Positions 1-9,644 of a stretch of 33,683 nucleotides of DNA are shown in pieces. The notes under the pieces were generated by a model, which searched no databases, was not told the DNA's origin, and saw only the letters and a program-made list of their open reading frames with translations. A program made the position numbers and the translations under genes. The DNA comes from Halocafeteria seosinensis (lineage: Eukaryota > Sar > Bigyra > Bicosoecida). Positions within the stretch are counted from its first letter, which is position 1, and each line of letters starts with the position of its first letter. Location: assembly GCA_001687465.1 (NCBI GenBank), contig LVLI01000874.1, positions 1-33,683 on the forward strand, written 5' to 3'.

Positions 1-674
1 GTAATTCCACGAGATCGTTCTTCGGGAGCTTTATCAATATCTTCGAATTTGAGGGCATTGCAGCCTCCTGTTTCCGACAACACCTTCATAATGGCTGCCG
101 TCAAGGTTGTCTTGCCGTGATCAACATGACCAATCGTTCCAATGTTGCAATGCGGCTTATTGCGCTCAAAGTTCGCAAACGTTCTCCGAGTTGCTGCACC
201 TGCATCCCACAAATAGCCCACAAATCGCCTGTGACCAGTTGTTGCCTTGGATTCCACTACTACTAGAAACCAATCCCTCCAGCAGGGGGAGGCAGTGTCT
301 GTCTCCGGGTGCGTTTCCACGGGGGAAGGCAAGGAGACACTCCCCACCCTGATGTTTTTTGTCCTTCTTGACCCCCCCTTGATAGCCCCCTACATCTCGT
401 CATCGCATTGAATAAAGAACACACAATATATATATCCGCATTGGAAAGAGCAGCACCTATTGGGAGAACAGGAATGCATGAGTCCTTCCCTTCTGGAGAC
501 AGAGAAGGAAGGACCATAGCCACTACACCCCACAGCACAGCACAGCACAGCCATGTATGTAATGTATGTATTATCGTACGTACCAAAGCTAGTTGGAGCC
601 GGTGCATTCACGCTGCTCGACGGCATTCTCACAACAGGGCCATTTCCATTGCCCGAAACGGCTGCCGCTGTCAT
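1..674 (-). CDS. TUFM: Elongation factor Tu, mitochondrial (5' part, truncated by window edge)
   Basis: Delivers aminoacyl-tRNA to the ribosome in organellar translation. Two exons are visible: 584-674, with ATG at 672-674 ([10 protein letters not shown]...), and 199 to beyond position 1. The donor GTACGT follows TTT-G, and the acceptor is ATGCAG before GTGCAGCAA. The join is in frame and gives ...[24 protein letters not shown], then the GTP-binding P-loop [18 protein letters not shown] and switch I (EERSRGIT), which reaches the edge. The roughly 45 residues before [10 protein letters not shown] are rich in Ala, Ser and Arg without acidic residues, as in a mitochondrial transit peptide. The choice of Met is inferred; in-frame upstream Mets exist at about 713 and 779. 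Domains II and III lie outside the window. The 384-nt intron (200-583) holds no other gene. It is head-to-head with the gamma-CA-like gene. Confidence 0.9.
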
Positions 675-1111
675 ACATCTTCGGGTAGTTTGGCTCCATA
701 TCGAGGGAACCATGCGCTTCCCCAAAGCCAAGGACGACGAAATCATGCTGCTTTTCCTTCGGATCGACCAACCAACCAATCAATCAATCAATCAATGGGA
801 TACATACAAAGGGAACCGAGCCACTGAATATATATTGTATCTCTGTCGGAAAGCATCAATCAATCAATCAATCAATCAATGAATCAAATTGACAATCAAT
901 CAATCAATCAATGACAGAGTTCCTTCAGCCCTACCTGGTCGGGTCCAATTCGGGCGCAAGGCGCTCTGGTAAGTAGCCGTGCCACACCCGTACCATGGTG
1001 GGGTTCATTACAGTTGGTCTTGTATGCGTGATTGATACGCTCTCTACGGCGTATGCGTAGTAGTACTGGTAGGAGTATTGTTAGTCTTCGTCGAGGGAGG
1101 GAGCACACACG
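675..1111. promoter_or_regulatory. Shared divergent promoter region with CAAT tetranucleotide repeats
   Basis: This 437-bp gap separates the start codons of two divergent genes whose products both look mitochondrial. It contains three separate runs of the tetranucleotide CAAT, at about 777-797, 856-882 and 893-912, each with four or more units. No other ORF is convincing. The repeats may be a simple microsatellite, or may supply CCAAT-like protein-binding sites; the sequence alone cannot distinguish these. Transcription start sites are not identifiable. Confidence 0.5.
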
Positions 1112-2799
1112 ATGAGTGGTGCAACGAGCGTGCAATCATTGATCCGGTCTCGCAGTTTGCCTGTGCGTACCTTCCAGCCTCTGCCCGGGTTTCTGCGCCC
1201 ATTAGGCAAGTATATTAGGTCCATGGGACAGTACTTGGACTACTGGGGGGTACGACTGCAAGGGCCACACGCCTATGTCGAACGACGTAAGTCACATCGC
1301 GCTTTGCTCTTCATTCGACAGCGTTTTTCTTGGCCCAATTTTTTTTTTCTTTCTCCCGTTATTGTGTATTCATGCGTTCATTAAGCTATGATGGAACGTA
1401 ATGCCATACTGTTTCTGCTACAGTGGTACCGAGTACCCGCGTGGTGCCTGTCCGAGGAAGTGCCGCCGGAAGCCAGGATCCCAGTTCCATGATCCAGATT
1501 GCCGGGGAAGAAGATAGAGCGAGGACCAAGAGGGACGAGGAGGATTACACGGCGGTGTTTATAGCGTCATCGGCGTCCGTCGTAGGGGACACGATCTCTC
1601 TTGCACCGTCCTCATCCGTGTGGTATGGCGCAGTGGTCAGAAGTACGTCGTACGTTTCCTTGCTGCCACCGTTTGGTAGTGTTCACCGGGTCCTTGTGGT
1701 GTTTGGCGATGCAGATGATGCACAAGGGATACAGATAGGGCGCAGTACTTCTGTACTCGAACATGCTATGATCACGACTCAAGAAGGCCAGCCAATGACC
1801 ATTATTGGAAATGATGTCGTCATCTGTAAGTGATCTGTTGATGAAAGAACGAGCCGCCAACATTCGGACCTTATTATATGTATGTATTGTTTGTGTCATT
1901 ATGCAGCCCCTTCGGCGTATCTTTGCTCATGTACGGTAGAGGACGGCGCCATGATTGGCATGGGGGCAAGATTAATGCCGGGATCTCACGTGGGGAAGGA
2001 CGCGTACGTAGATGCTGGCTCGGTGGTCCCAAGTGGAACACGGGTAGAGAGTGGCCAGTTATGGACGGGAAACCCAGCGCGCCATTTACGAAATCTGTCC
2101 GATAATGAAATGGCGTTCTTGCGTACAAATGCACTTCGATACAGTCAGTTGAGTCAGCGCCATCGGGAGGAACAAAATAAGTCTGTAGATGAAATCGAGT
2201 ATGACGAGTTCTTGCAAGAATGGAGAGAATGGATGGCGATGAGCCCTGAAGAACCCCTTCCCGAAATTGATCCTGCAATGGTGCAATACTATACACTAGC
2301 GCGTGCTCAGCCTACCCAGATAGACCAAGGGCTCTTTAGGAAACAAGAATACGATGATAATGAGCTGTTTCAGAGAAAAATCGCCGAAGAAGAAGAAGCG
2401 GATGAGCAGGAAGAAGCCTACTACTCCACCCTCGTCTCATTGGAACGTGTGTATGATGCAGTTAAACGCATCGCTTCCACCCGACCCGACTGGGATCACG
2501 AGCGGGAGCGCATCTTGCGTGAATTAGCAGAGCGCGACGAGCAAGCGACTGACTTTATGCAGGATTTCCTGTCGCGAGCTAAACAGGCTGTAGACGATGC
2601 CGGTAAGGAACAAGAGTTACTCAAGGATTTGCGTGAACTTGATACCAGTAAAGACCCTAGAAGCCGTGGTATTTGGGCGGAAGAGCAGCTTCAGGCCCTT
2701 AAAGAGCATGCGAAGCGTGCTCAGCTAACGGGTGGCTCTACTCATGCTCATTTGAGTTCTTCGATCGTGGGAAACAACGAGCAGAAGGATTATCAGTAG
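1112..2799 (+). CDS. Gamma-carbonic-anhydrase-like protein (mitochondrial complex I type) with long C-terminal extension
   Basis: Exons 1112-1286, 1424-1825 and 1907-2799 join in frame to 489 aa. The start of the conserved part (LGKYIRSMGQYLDYWG, then LQGPHAYVER) matches gamma-CA subunits of plant and protist complex I. It is followed by the left-handed beta-helix signature (FIASSASVVGDTISLAPSSS, VWYGAVVR) and by CTVEDGAMIGMGARLMPG, LWTGNPARHLRNLSDNE. The N-terminus (IRSRSLPVRTFQPLPGFLR) is basic and could target mitochondria. The family zinc site needs three His; here only the one in LEHAMI is kept. The segment usually read GHSAVIHGC is SPSAYLCSC, so the other two are Pro and Cys. The Asp of the usual RGD motif is also missing (RSTS). 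It is therefore probably structural, not an active anhydrase. After about residue 260 a charged, helical tail of some 220 residues is added; plant proteins are about 280 aa. Confidence 0.85.
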
Positions 2800-2880
2800 A
2801 GCGACGTAGCACATGCCAGTAGTAGATCAGCTTGCGTTTCACTAGCGTTTATTTTGTGCTAGATACGAGTTTTGATGTGA

Positions 2881-5800
2881 TCAAATGCCATACTCCGCTA
2901 CAGTGTTAAGTGAGTACATCTCTTCATGTCCATCATCTTCTTCCTCTATATCTGGTGCCATACTGGCACAATGTTTCATAATTATGGACTGTAGGTCTGA
3001 CGCTGCGCTGTTGTTACTAGATAAACTTAAACAAGCAATACAGTCCTCAAGAGCATTCTCTGGATGACCCTGCAGACACATATAGAACAGTCCAGTAGAC
3101 GTTTTCACCATGTCAGGCCACAGTTTATCAACATACGGATATCAATTTTGTAAGAGCCATTGATAGAAGGATGTCACCTCTGTTCTCAGCAGAATAGCTA
3201 CCAAGCGATAGCGCCTGTTCAAAATATTCAATCGCGGCATGGAAGTGCTCTTTTGCCATGGTAAACTGCTGGTGAAGTTGCCCAGAAGCTCCTTTCGTGT
3301 TGCTAAGTGACCTGACATCTTGCAGGCATTTCACCCCAACTTTCCGATGAGCGTGACCTGTATTGGCGTATGCCACACTCCAGCATTGCCGTTGCGGAAT
3401 CGATAAGTGATCCGTCAGATTCAATGCAAACTTGAAGAGATCTAATGCCTGCTCGTATCTGGAACACCGTAGGCCAACACACCAGGTAGGTTATAACAAA
3501 ATGCCTAGGTGCCCTAGCAGCAACATCTCGTCACTTACTGCTTTCCATTAAAAGCCAGGATCCCGAGTTCATGATAAGATAGAGGATCGCTACTACATAG
3601 ACTTCTACTACCATGGATCATAGTTTCCGCCATGGTGACATGATGCGTCTTGGCAAGCTCCATGCCTAGAAACAAAGATGCAGCGTGATTGGCGGGGAAC
3701 ATGCGAGATGCAGTGCGGTAGGCAGCCAAAGCGGCATCACTTTCGTCGATTGCTGATCGAGCATGTCCCAGGCCAATCCAAGCGTAGGCACAGAGAGGAT
3801 CCAATCGTGTTGCTTTCCTGGGTAATTAAGAATATACACCGGTGAAATGGTGAATGCTCATCAGGCGATGAGTGCGAAGACTGACATACTTGAATTTTTT
3901 TGCAGCCGACGTAGGCTGACCAATTGCCATATAATAACATCCTACACCGTACCACGAGTAGCCTGAAGCCGGTGCGGTCTTAACAGCATCATGAGCAGCT
4001 CTGAACAGTTCTGCTCTGGCAGTTAACGATGGAGCACTCTGCGAGTTGATAGAGTTCAACGAAAGCCGAGCAAGCGCCAAGTTTGTTTCGTTTGCGGGTA
4101 TCTCTCCATGAGAAGCTGAGTTGTTTCCAATTTGTCCATGATTCCAATACCGATTTGCTTCAAGTGGAAATGCAGAATCCATCATGTTGCGATTCGCACT
4201 GTAATTGAAAAACCCTTCGTGGTGCCCATAGCCAGGAGAAGCTACAGCACTTAACGCAGCAAAGTGAATAGGTAGAACCGCTCGATGGAACGGATCGGCA
4301 GACAACACAGTGCGTGTGAGAGTAGCAGCCGCAGCTGGATCATGTTGGTAAAAAGCACATGAGGCTTGTACAGCTAGCTGCGTACGGAAAAATAAATAAA
4401 CAATACAGGTAACCCCCACTCGCAGACGCATAGGTTGTGACTGAATGTGGCCGAATAAATCAACTTACGATATCTGTATTCGTTCGTAATACCTGTGACC
4501 GACCCTTTCCTACCAAAGGCTTTACTAATTCTTCAAACGGTTGGAATAAAGTTGAAATGTTCCGAGAGAGATCATACTGCAGGTAGAAAGTGAACGCATT
4601 GGTCAGTCCTTTCTTGGACTCTCACGCCACAATTTTGCTTACTCTGTTGAACATTGACCTGTACAATTGGGCCACAACTCGACCGCAAATATCACCTAGA
4701 GGGGTGTAGCAGCTAACGGACGTCTGGTCCTGTGTCTTCTGCCGGCTGTCGAATACTTGCTGTTGGGACTGTCTAGAGCTTCTTAACTTTCTCGTCGGTG
4801 GTTCAGACAATAGCGATTCGACACCAGCACTAGCTTCATCGGGAGCCCTGGGAACGTCGTTGTCATTGCTGGATAACAAATATTCGAGGGTACTTCCTAG
4901 AAGCTTCTCTTCATTCGACGTAAGCAAAAAGTGGTCCGTTAGCAATTCGACGGCATCAACAGAGGAAGGGTCAATCAAGGCGGCAGCTATTGCCCACAAT
5001 TTGGCTGCCGTTCCGTCCGCGCTGATTCCGAGAGCCGCGTTTTCCTGCTTTGACCCGGTGTTTTCACCGTTGCCGGCAAGCGCAGTCTTACTAGCAGTAG
5101 CATGCGCAATCAGGTGTGCTTCGGCCCGTATAAGACACAATAATGATACAGTCAAGTCAAAGGGTCCGGCCAGTTCAGTTAATCTCGTGTCCGGTGGATT
5201 TTGCATCCCCTCTGCTATGATACTACAAATTCGAAACCAAGGTAACAATTGTGTAAACTGCTTGTACTCCTCCATTTTCTGATTCTTTCGGGACGAGTCG
5301 TTATGTTCTCCTTCTCCCAAATCACATGCCACTTTCGATAGCACTGGATGCTGGTGCAGCAGTCGAACGTAGTGAGGCGACAGTGCTCGTTTGTCCCCGA
5401 GGCTTCGACTGAATCCGTGGCCCTCCTCATCGTCATGGCCCAAGATTGCCGCTGTTAGCTCCACCACATCATCCCATCGCTCCAGAGCATACAGGCACTG
5501 TGCAGCTAGCAGTGTAAAGGGCAAATAACTCGTCGTCGAATGCCCCACTTGGCCTCTGAAGTTTAACGGGTGCTGAGGCTGCTGGTGTTGCGGCGGCGGA
5601 GGAGGTGGGCGATGCCATTGCTGTTCTTTATAGGGGGTTTTAAGCTCAAAGGATGGTTCAATGAGGTTGTAGGATTCCATAAAGTACAGGGACCGACTGT
5701 ATTGCTGGTCTAAATAATAGGCATTCGCCAGTCGATAGTAGTCCGCCAATTCGTGCTCCGTGTCCTTCTCCTCCTCCACCTGCTCCTGCTCCTGCTCCTG

Positions 5801-5992
5801 GTAGGAAGTGTGTACGCCCTTGCTTTTCTTGGTGGTGGTGGTGGTGGTGGTAGTCGAACAAGAAGATGAAGTAGAGGGTGGTGAATTGGCTGAGGAATGA
5901 GCTAGTGTGACGAGTTTATCGGCGTAGAAAGCACCCATACGGAAGCGTCGAGAGCGCACGAGCTCATCCACTTTCAGTCGTAGACACTCCAT
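2881..5992 (-). CDS. CDC16: Anaphase-promoting complex subunit 6 (CDC16), TPR protein
   Basis: TPR scaffold subunit of the APC/C ubiquitin ligase, which drives mitotic exit in the nucleus and cytosol. Six exons (minus strand): 5992-4643, 4576-4469, 4377-3890, 3817-3539, 3458-3137, 3069-2881. They join in frame to 911 aa. Family landmarks in order: an N-terminal helix pair (MECLRLKVDELVRSRRFRMG), ELLTDHFLLTSNEEKLL, VLRTNTDILAVQASCAFYQ, SADPFHRAVLPIHFAAL, YSWYGVGCYYMAIGQ, ATRLDPLCAYAWIGLGHARS, DPLSYHELGILAFNGKQYEQ and a last TPR (GHPENALEDCIACLSL). It is longer than human CDC16 (about 620 aa) because of insertions: poly-Thr and EQ-rich repeats around residues 40-80, a Pro/Gln run near 130-150, and more before the core TPRs. 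Start chosen at 5992 to match the family N-terminus; the frame is open to Met at 6109. The last exon junction is the least certain. The 3' end converges with the gamma-CA-like gene, 81 bp apart. Confidence 0.88.
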
Positions 5993-6129
5993 TATGCATA
6001 CCCTGTGTTGTGACGTCAAAGAACGAGAAACGTCTGCAACTAGGAACAACACCATATGCGTACACTGCTGTATCATATCAGCTCGTATGCCATACATGTA
6101 TGACTTCACGCACGGTACAACCTTATCGG

Positions 6130-6605
6130 CAGAATTCCAGACGCTAGTCGAACGAGAGATACTTGTAACTGTCTCATTTTATGATTGATATTTGATCATA
6201 TCGATGTATATGACCTCTGTATACAAGGATTTCACCTATAGTTCATTCGTTTGTATAGAATGGTTGGTCGTCCAATTTGGACCAAGTCTCCAAGGTAGCT
6301 GACAGAATTCCAAAAGTTGATTCGTGAGAGTCGAACGAGATATAAATATCCCATTTGATGTTTGATATTTGATCATATCGATGTATATGAACTCTGTGTG
6401 CAAAGATTTGCTATAGTTCATTCGTTTGTATAGAATGCTTGGTCATCCTGGCTCATCCAATTTGGACCGAGTCTCCAAGGTAGCTGCAGCAGAAGTCCAG
6501 ACGCTGATTCGTGAGAGTCGAACGAGAGATAACTATCTCATTTGATGATTGATATTTGATCATGTCGATGTATATGACCTCTGTATACAAGGATTTCACC
6601 GGCGT
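6130..6605. repeat. Tandem repeat, ~180-bp unit, about 2.5 copies
   Basis: The string GATATTTGATCAT starts at 6187, 6364 and 6551, giving periods of 177 and 187 bp. Each copy carries the same landmarks in order: GTCGAACGAGA, GATATTTGATCATATCGATG, a version of GACCTCTGTATACAAGG, TTCATTCGTTTGTATAGAAT, CCAATTTGGACC and GTCTCCAAGGTAGCTG. The first and last copies are partial. The copies differ by point changes and small indels, so the array is not recent. It lies between the CDC16 start and the 3' end of the reverse-transcriptase relic, and the relic frame reads into its last copy. Confidence 0.85.
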
Positions 6606-7900
6606 TGTTTTCGTCGACAATGTTACATACTGTGTTTTCTGGTGGTTCGGCGGCACCCGAGGGTTCCTACGCCTCCCTTCATACGCCGTATTGGGCATTA
6701 CTAAATGCAACCACTTGCGCAGCATTCTGCAGTTGCTCCGCTGCACCGAACAGCTTAGGCGCAATCGAAGATCCCTGACAAACAAGACCGGATCCGTTAC
6801 CCTTAGATTAGACGGTCTATCATACAGCTCCTTCAAAAGGGTGAGCGCCTTTGAGCCCATCCCTCCATAGGTTTGGTAGACGAATGGAATGAAGAGTTTC
6901 TCCGCCTCCCTTGCCAGCTTGAGATATTTGTTGTCCTTCTCTCTCTCTCTCTCTTATCAGCGTGGCATACGTCGGTTTGAGGTGTTGCTGGTGGAGGAGC
7001 GTTGAAGGGTGGGTGACCGTGACCGTCAATCGCGTATATGCCCTCTGGCTGCATAACCTCGATGTCTGATCTTCTCTTTGTGGTTGCGCTTATCGGCTGC
7101 TCCGTTTTGGCGCACATCCCCCAGTACGTGAGTGATCCTGCTATAGAGTCTCTGATGGCGTCGTGCCTGTCCAGCCGGCTACCTGCGAGTTCCCCGTGAG
7201 AGCACGTGTAGGCGTGATTGATTGAGCCATTGGTGTGCCCTGAACAGAGACGGCAGATGTCGGGGATTGGGTGTGGGGTGACGCTTAAACCTAGGCGGAA
7301 GCGCGCCATCATCCTCCATTCCGTGTCCGTGAGTTGTTTCCTGGGGTTTGTGGGGAGTGCTATCAGCCAGTCAGCGGAGCCATCTTGCCGTGCGGCTTGG
7401 AGTCTGGTTTTCATGTCGTTTGGCCCTACCTCAAGCAGGTCCCTGAATTGGCTGTCCATCTTTTGGGTTGCAAAGATTTGTTGTTGCTTCTTGTTTTCGG
7501 TTGGCTTCCGCAGCCACTCTCGTTCTATGTCGATCCTTCCGTTTCTCAGATTCCCTACTAACTCGTTGATTAGTCCCTCCTGCAGTGTGGTGCTACTTTC
7601 CTAGATGGACGCCGTGTAGGCGAGTACTGAGATGTCTGTGGCCGAAATCAGTCCCAAGCCTCCGAATCTGAGGGGCAGCACCGCTTGTTGAAGGGCTAGC
7701 TTAGCGGCCGGGGTGTCGCGCTCCGTGCTGTCTAGTCCCAGCAAAGTGCAAAGTACCATCGTGATGGTTTCGTCGAAGGCACGCGTCGCCACTGGTCTGT
7801 TTTTGTTGGGTACTGTTCGGAGCAGGTAGTTAATCGCGGGGATACAAGTCAACCGCAGGAGCAAGTATCTATATTGAAGCGGGATTGTTTCTTCCGTCAT
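6605..7900 (-). pseudogene. Decayed non-LTR retrotransposon reverse transcriptase (C-terminal part)
   Basis: Reading 7900 to about 6605 on the minus strand, pieces of a RT-type polyprotein C-terminus follow in order: YLLLRLTCIPAINYLLRTVP and VLPLRFGGLGLISATD (post-RT region); then DWLIALPTNPRKQLTD, a CCHC zinc-binding segment (CRLC...HAYTC) and DRHDAIRDSIAG; and finally IPFVYQTYGGMGSKAL and VQRSNCRMLRKWLHLVMP. This order is typical of the C-terminal half of LINE-like RT proteins. The frame has an in-frame TAG at 7601-7603, and changes near 6936-6953 at a CT/GA dinucleotide run. The catalytic RT core (YxDD) and an endonuclease are not seen, so the copy is 5'-truncated and inactive. Family assignment is from remembered motif order, not a search. 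Confidence 0.75.
6681..6724. repeat. 44-bp direct repeat, copy 1
   Basis: Starts ATACGCCGTATTGGGCATTA and matches 7902-7945 at 43 of 44 positions (C/T at position 40). On the minus strand both copies encode the peptide LRKWLHLVMPNTAY of the RT C-terminus. The copies are 1221 bp apart and flank the RT relic. Confidence 0.9.
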
Positions 7901-7901
7901 T

Positions 7902-7945
7902 ATACGCCGTATTGGGCATTACTAAATGCAACCACTTGCGTAGCA
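7902..7945. repeat. 44-bp direct repeat, copy 2
   Basis: Second copy of the 6681-6724 repeat, placed immediately upstream (minus-strand sense) of the surviving RT frame. It could be the 3' end of a second, head-to-tail element copy or the product of a local duplication. Confidence 0.9.
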
Positions 7946-8490
7946 ACAGAGTCTTGTTCGTTTGTGAAGGCTTTCTGAACGCAGAACGAAACGTATGGTA
8001 ACAACCCAACGACCGGATTGTTTTTCCATTTCATTTCATTCCAATCAAGCCCAAATAACTGCATCCCAAAACTGACGTCTTTGTTTGTGCTGCATCATCA
8101 CAATGTCTGACACGGAACGCACACACCCAAAAGAGACGGCAGACCTTGAACCCAATGAACCACTCATGCAACTTACCTCACTTACAAGATAATACAGACC
8201 CTAACAAGGGTCCATACAGCCTTAAAACAATACACTAAGTATCATGGGATAGCAATAGATTCATGAAAAATGTTTATTATGGATATATAACAAATTTTTG
8301 TATATCACTCCAAATGGCCAGTGGGTAGAGACTTCCCAGTCTCTCCGATTACACTAGGGAGTTTTGTCCCAGCCTGACTTCAATTATTTCAATGCCGCTG
8401 AACTGGTGTTTGACGATGATAAGGGCTTGGAGAATACACCTGTCTCCAACACGAACACGATGCACTGAAAATGCAGCGGCCAGATCTTTT
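7946..8490. other. Intergenic sequence, no gene seen
   Basis: Between the RT relic and the 325-aa gene I see no ORF with coding character and no RNA gene. The stretch around 8230-8310 is AT-rich. It may hold the 3' untranslated region of the 325-aa gene (which reads leftwards) and retroelement debris. Confidence 0.4.
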
Positions 8491-9468
8491 TTACGCTTCT
8501 TCACGTTTTCTTGGTAGCTTAGCATTAGAACGTCCCTCTTGTCTCTTAGCGCTCAGGATTTTCTGATGCTCTGTTACTGGCATTTCCTGAAGCTCCATTT
8601 TCTCTGTAATGGAAGGGTACTGTGTTTTCCAGTATTCCCGAAAGACCTGCTCGGATAAAACGAGACGATCATTGCCTCCGAGGGCAAATACTTGTATGTG
8701 ACAGAGGGTGACGAGTTTTTTCAAAAAATACACGGGTTCTTCTACCAATAAAAACGAAACATTTTCTTTCTGATTGATGTCAAACAGAATCACTCTCTCG
8801 TGATTACAAACTTGCTCGTATAGATTGTTGATTTCCTCGTGGGTGTACAGGTCATTCAACTCGCGAGCGACCGATTCGAAGTTTTGATTCCAGGATTCAT
8901 GATCCAGAATCATATTTCCATGAGCTCTTAGATTTCGCAGCATCCTGATACGAGTCGGCTCCTTAGCAACAGAGAAGGAAAAGAATCCATTCTTTACAAT
9001 TACCAATAAAATAAAGCCGAGTGCAGCCCGAGTTTCATCCGGAAGTTTGCTTACGAGAGAAATGACATCAACGTAGTGCGTTAACACTTGGCGAAACAAG
9101 GGGCTGGGATCGTTGGCACTTGCTGAAGAATCTTTATCCGTCGTAACACTAGCCTTATACTGCGCGTACGTTTCCGACATCTCTATTGCTAACTGTAGAA
9201 TTCCCCTTTTGTGGTCGGGTTCACTATTTAACTTGCCGACACGGTTAACCATTTCCTTCAATAGGGCTGTACGACTCCCTCCGTTCTGTAATTTGTCATC
9301 AAACCATGCTTTTATCTTATTGGCGTCCTTGGTCTCGACGGCACAAAACTGCGGATCAATTTCCATGCCATAATTCTCGGCGAAATCGATGAATTCTTTC
9401 ACAATTTCTTGTATGAGACGTTTTCCGTCTTCTTGCTGCAAATAGGATACCCTATGTTCAGAACCCAT
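8491..9468 (-). CDS. Unrecognised 325-aa alpha-helical protein
   Basis: A single uninterrupted ORF from ATG (9466-9468, MGSEHRVSYLQQEDG) to a stop at 8491-8493. I do not recognise the family. The composition is mostly helix-forming, with no signal peptide and no clear zinc or nucleotide motif. The one hydrophobic stretch, ALGFILLVIVKNGFFSFSV near residues 149-167, is followed by charged sequence and is more like a buried helix than a membrane anchor. The C-terminus is basic (AKRQEGRSNAKLPRKREEA), so nuclear or RNA/DNA contact is possible. The lack of introns contrasts with most neighbours. It is divergent from IFT38, 730 bp away. The length and even amino-acid use support a real gene. Confidence 0.6.
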   Translation of the reverse strand: MGSEHRVSYLQQEDGKRLIQEIVKEFIDFAENYGMEIDPQFCAVETKDANKIKAWFDDKLQNGGSRTALLKEMVNRVGKLNSEPDHKRGILQLAIEMSETYAQYKASVTTDKDSSASANDPSPLFRQVLTHYVDVISLVSKLPDETRAALGFILLVIVKNGFFSFSVAKEPTRIRMLRNLRAHGNMILDHESWNQNFESVARELNDLYTHEEINNLYEQVCNHERVILFDINQKENVSFLLVEEPVYFLKKLVTLCHIQVFALGGNDRLVLSEQVFREYWKTQYPSITEKMELQEMPVTEHQKILSAKRQEGRSNAKLPRKREEA

Positions 9469-9644
9469 TGTTCAGATGTCTGCACCAATACCGAACCGAA
9501 CACCCGTTTCATTGTAGGTTATTCGCACAACAGAATTATACTGCAGAGTACTGTAGGATGTTGGAGCTTTCTTTTTCTTTTATTTACACACACACAAATG
9601 TGACAGATAGCCCACCGGCCGGGAAGTTGACCACATCCTCTTAA

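Noticed and set aside
408-882. Plus-strand ORFs over the EF-Tu first exon, intron and promoter
   Set aside because: Their sequence comes from CAAT repeats (Gln-Ser-Ile-Asn) and antisense of the EF-Tu exon; no protein character.
777-912. CRISPR-like array
   Set aside because: The repeated unit is a 4-bp microsatellite, with no spacer/repeat organisation, and the genome is eukaryotic.
4449-4500. Five-base micro-exon (ATATC) between CDC16 exons 1 and 3
   Set aside because: Extending exon 2 to the GTAAG at 4468 keeps the frame and gives VLRTNTDILAVQ, matching the family, so no micro-exon is needed.
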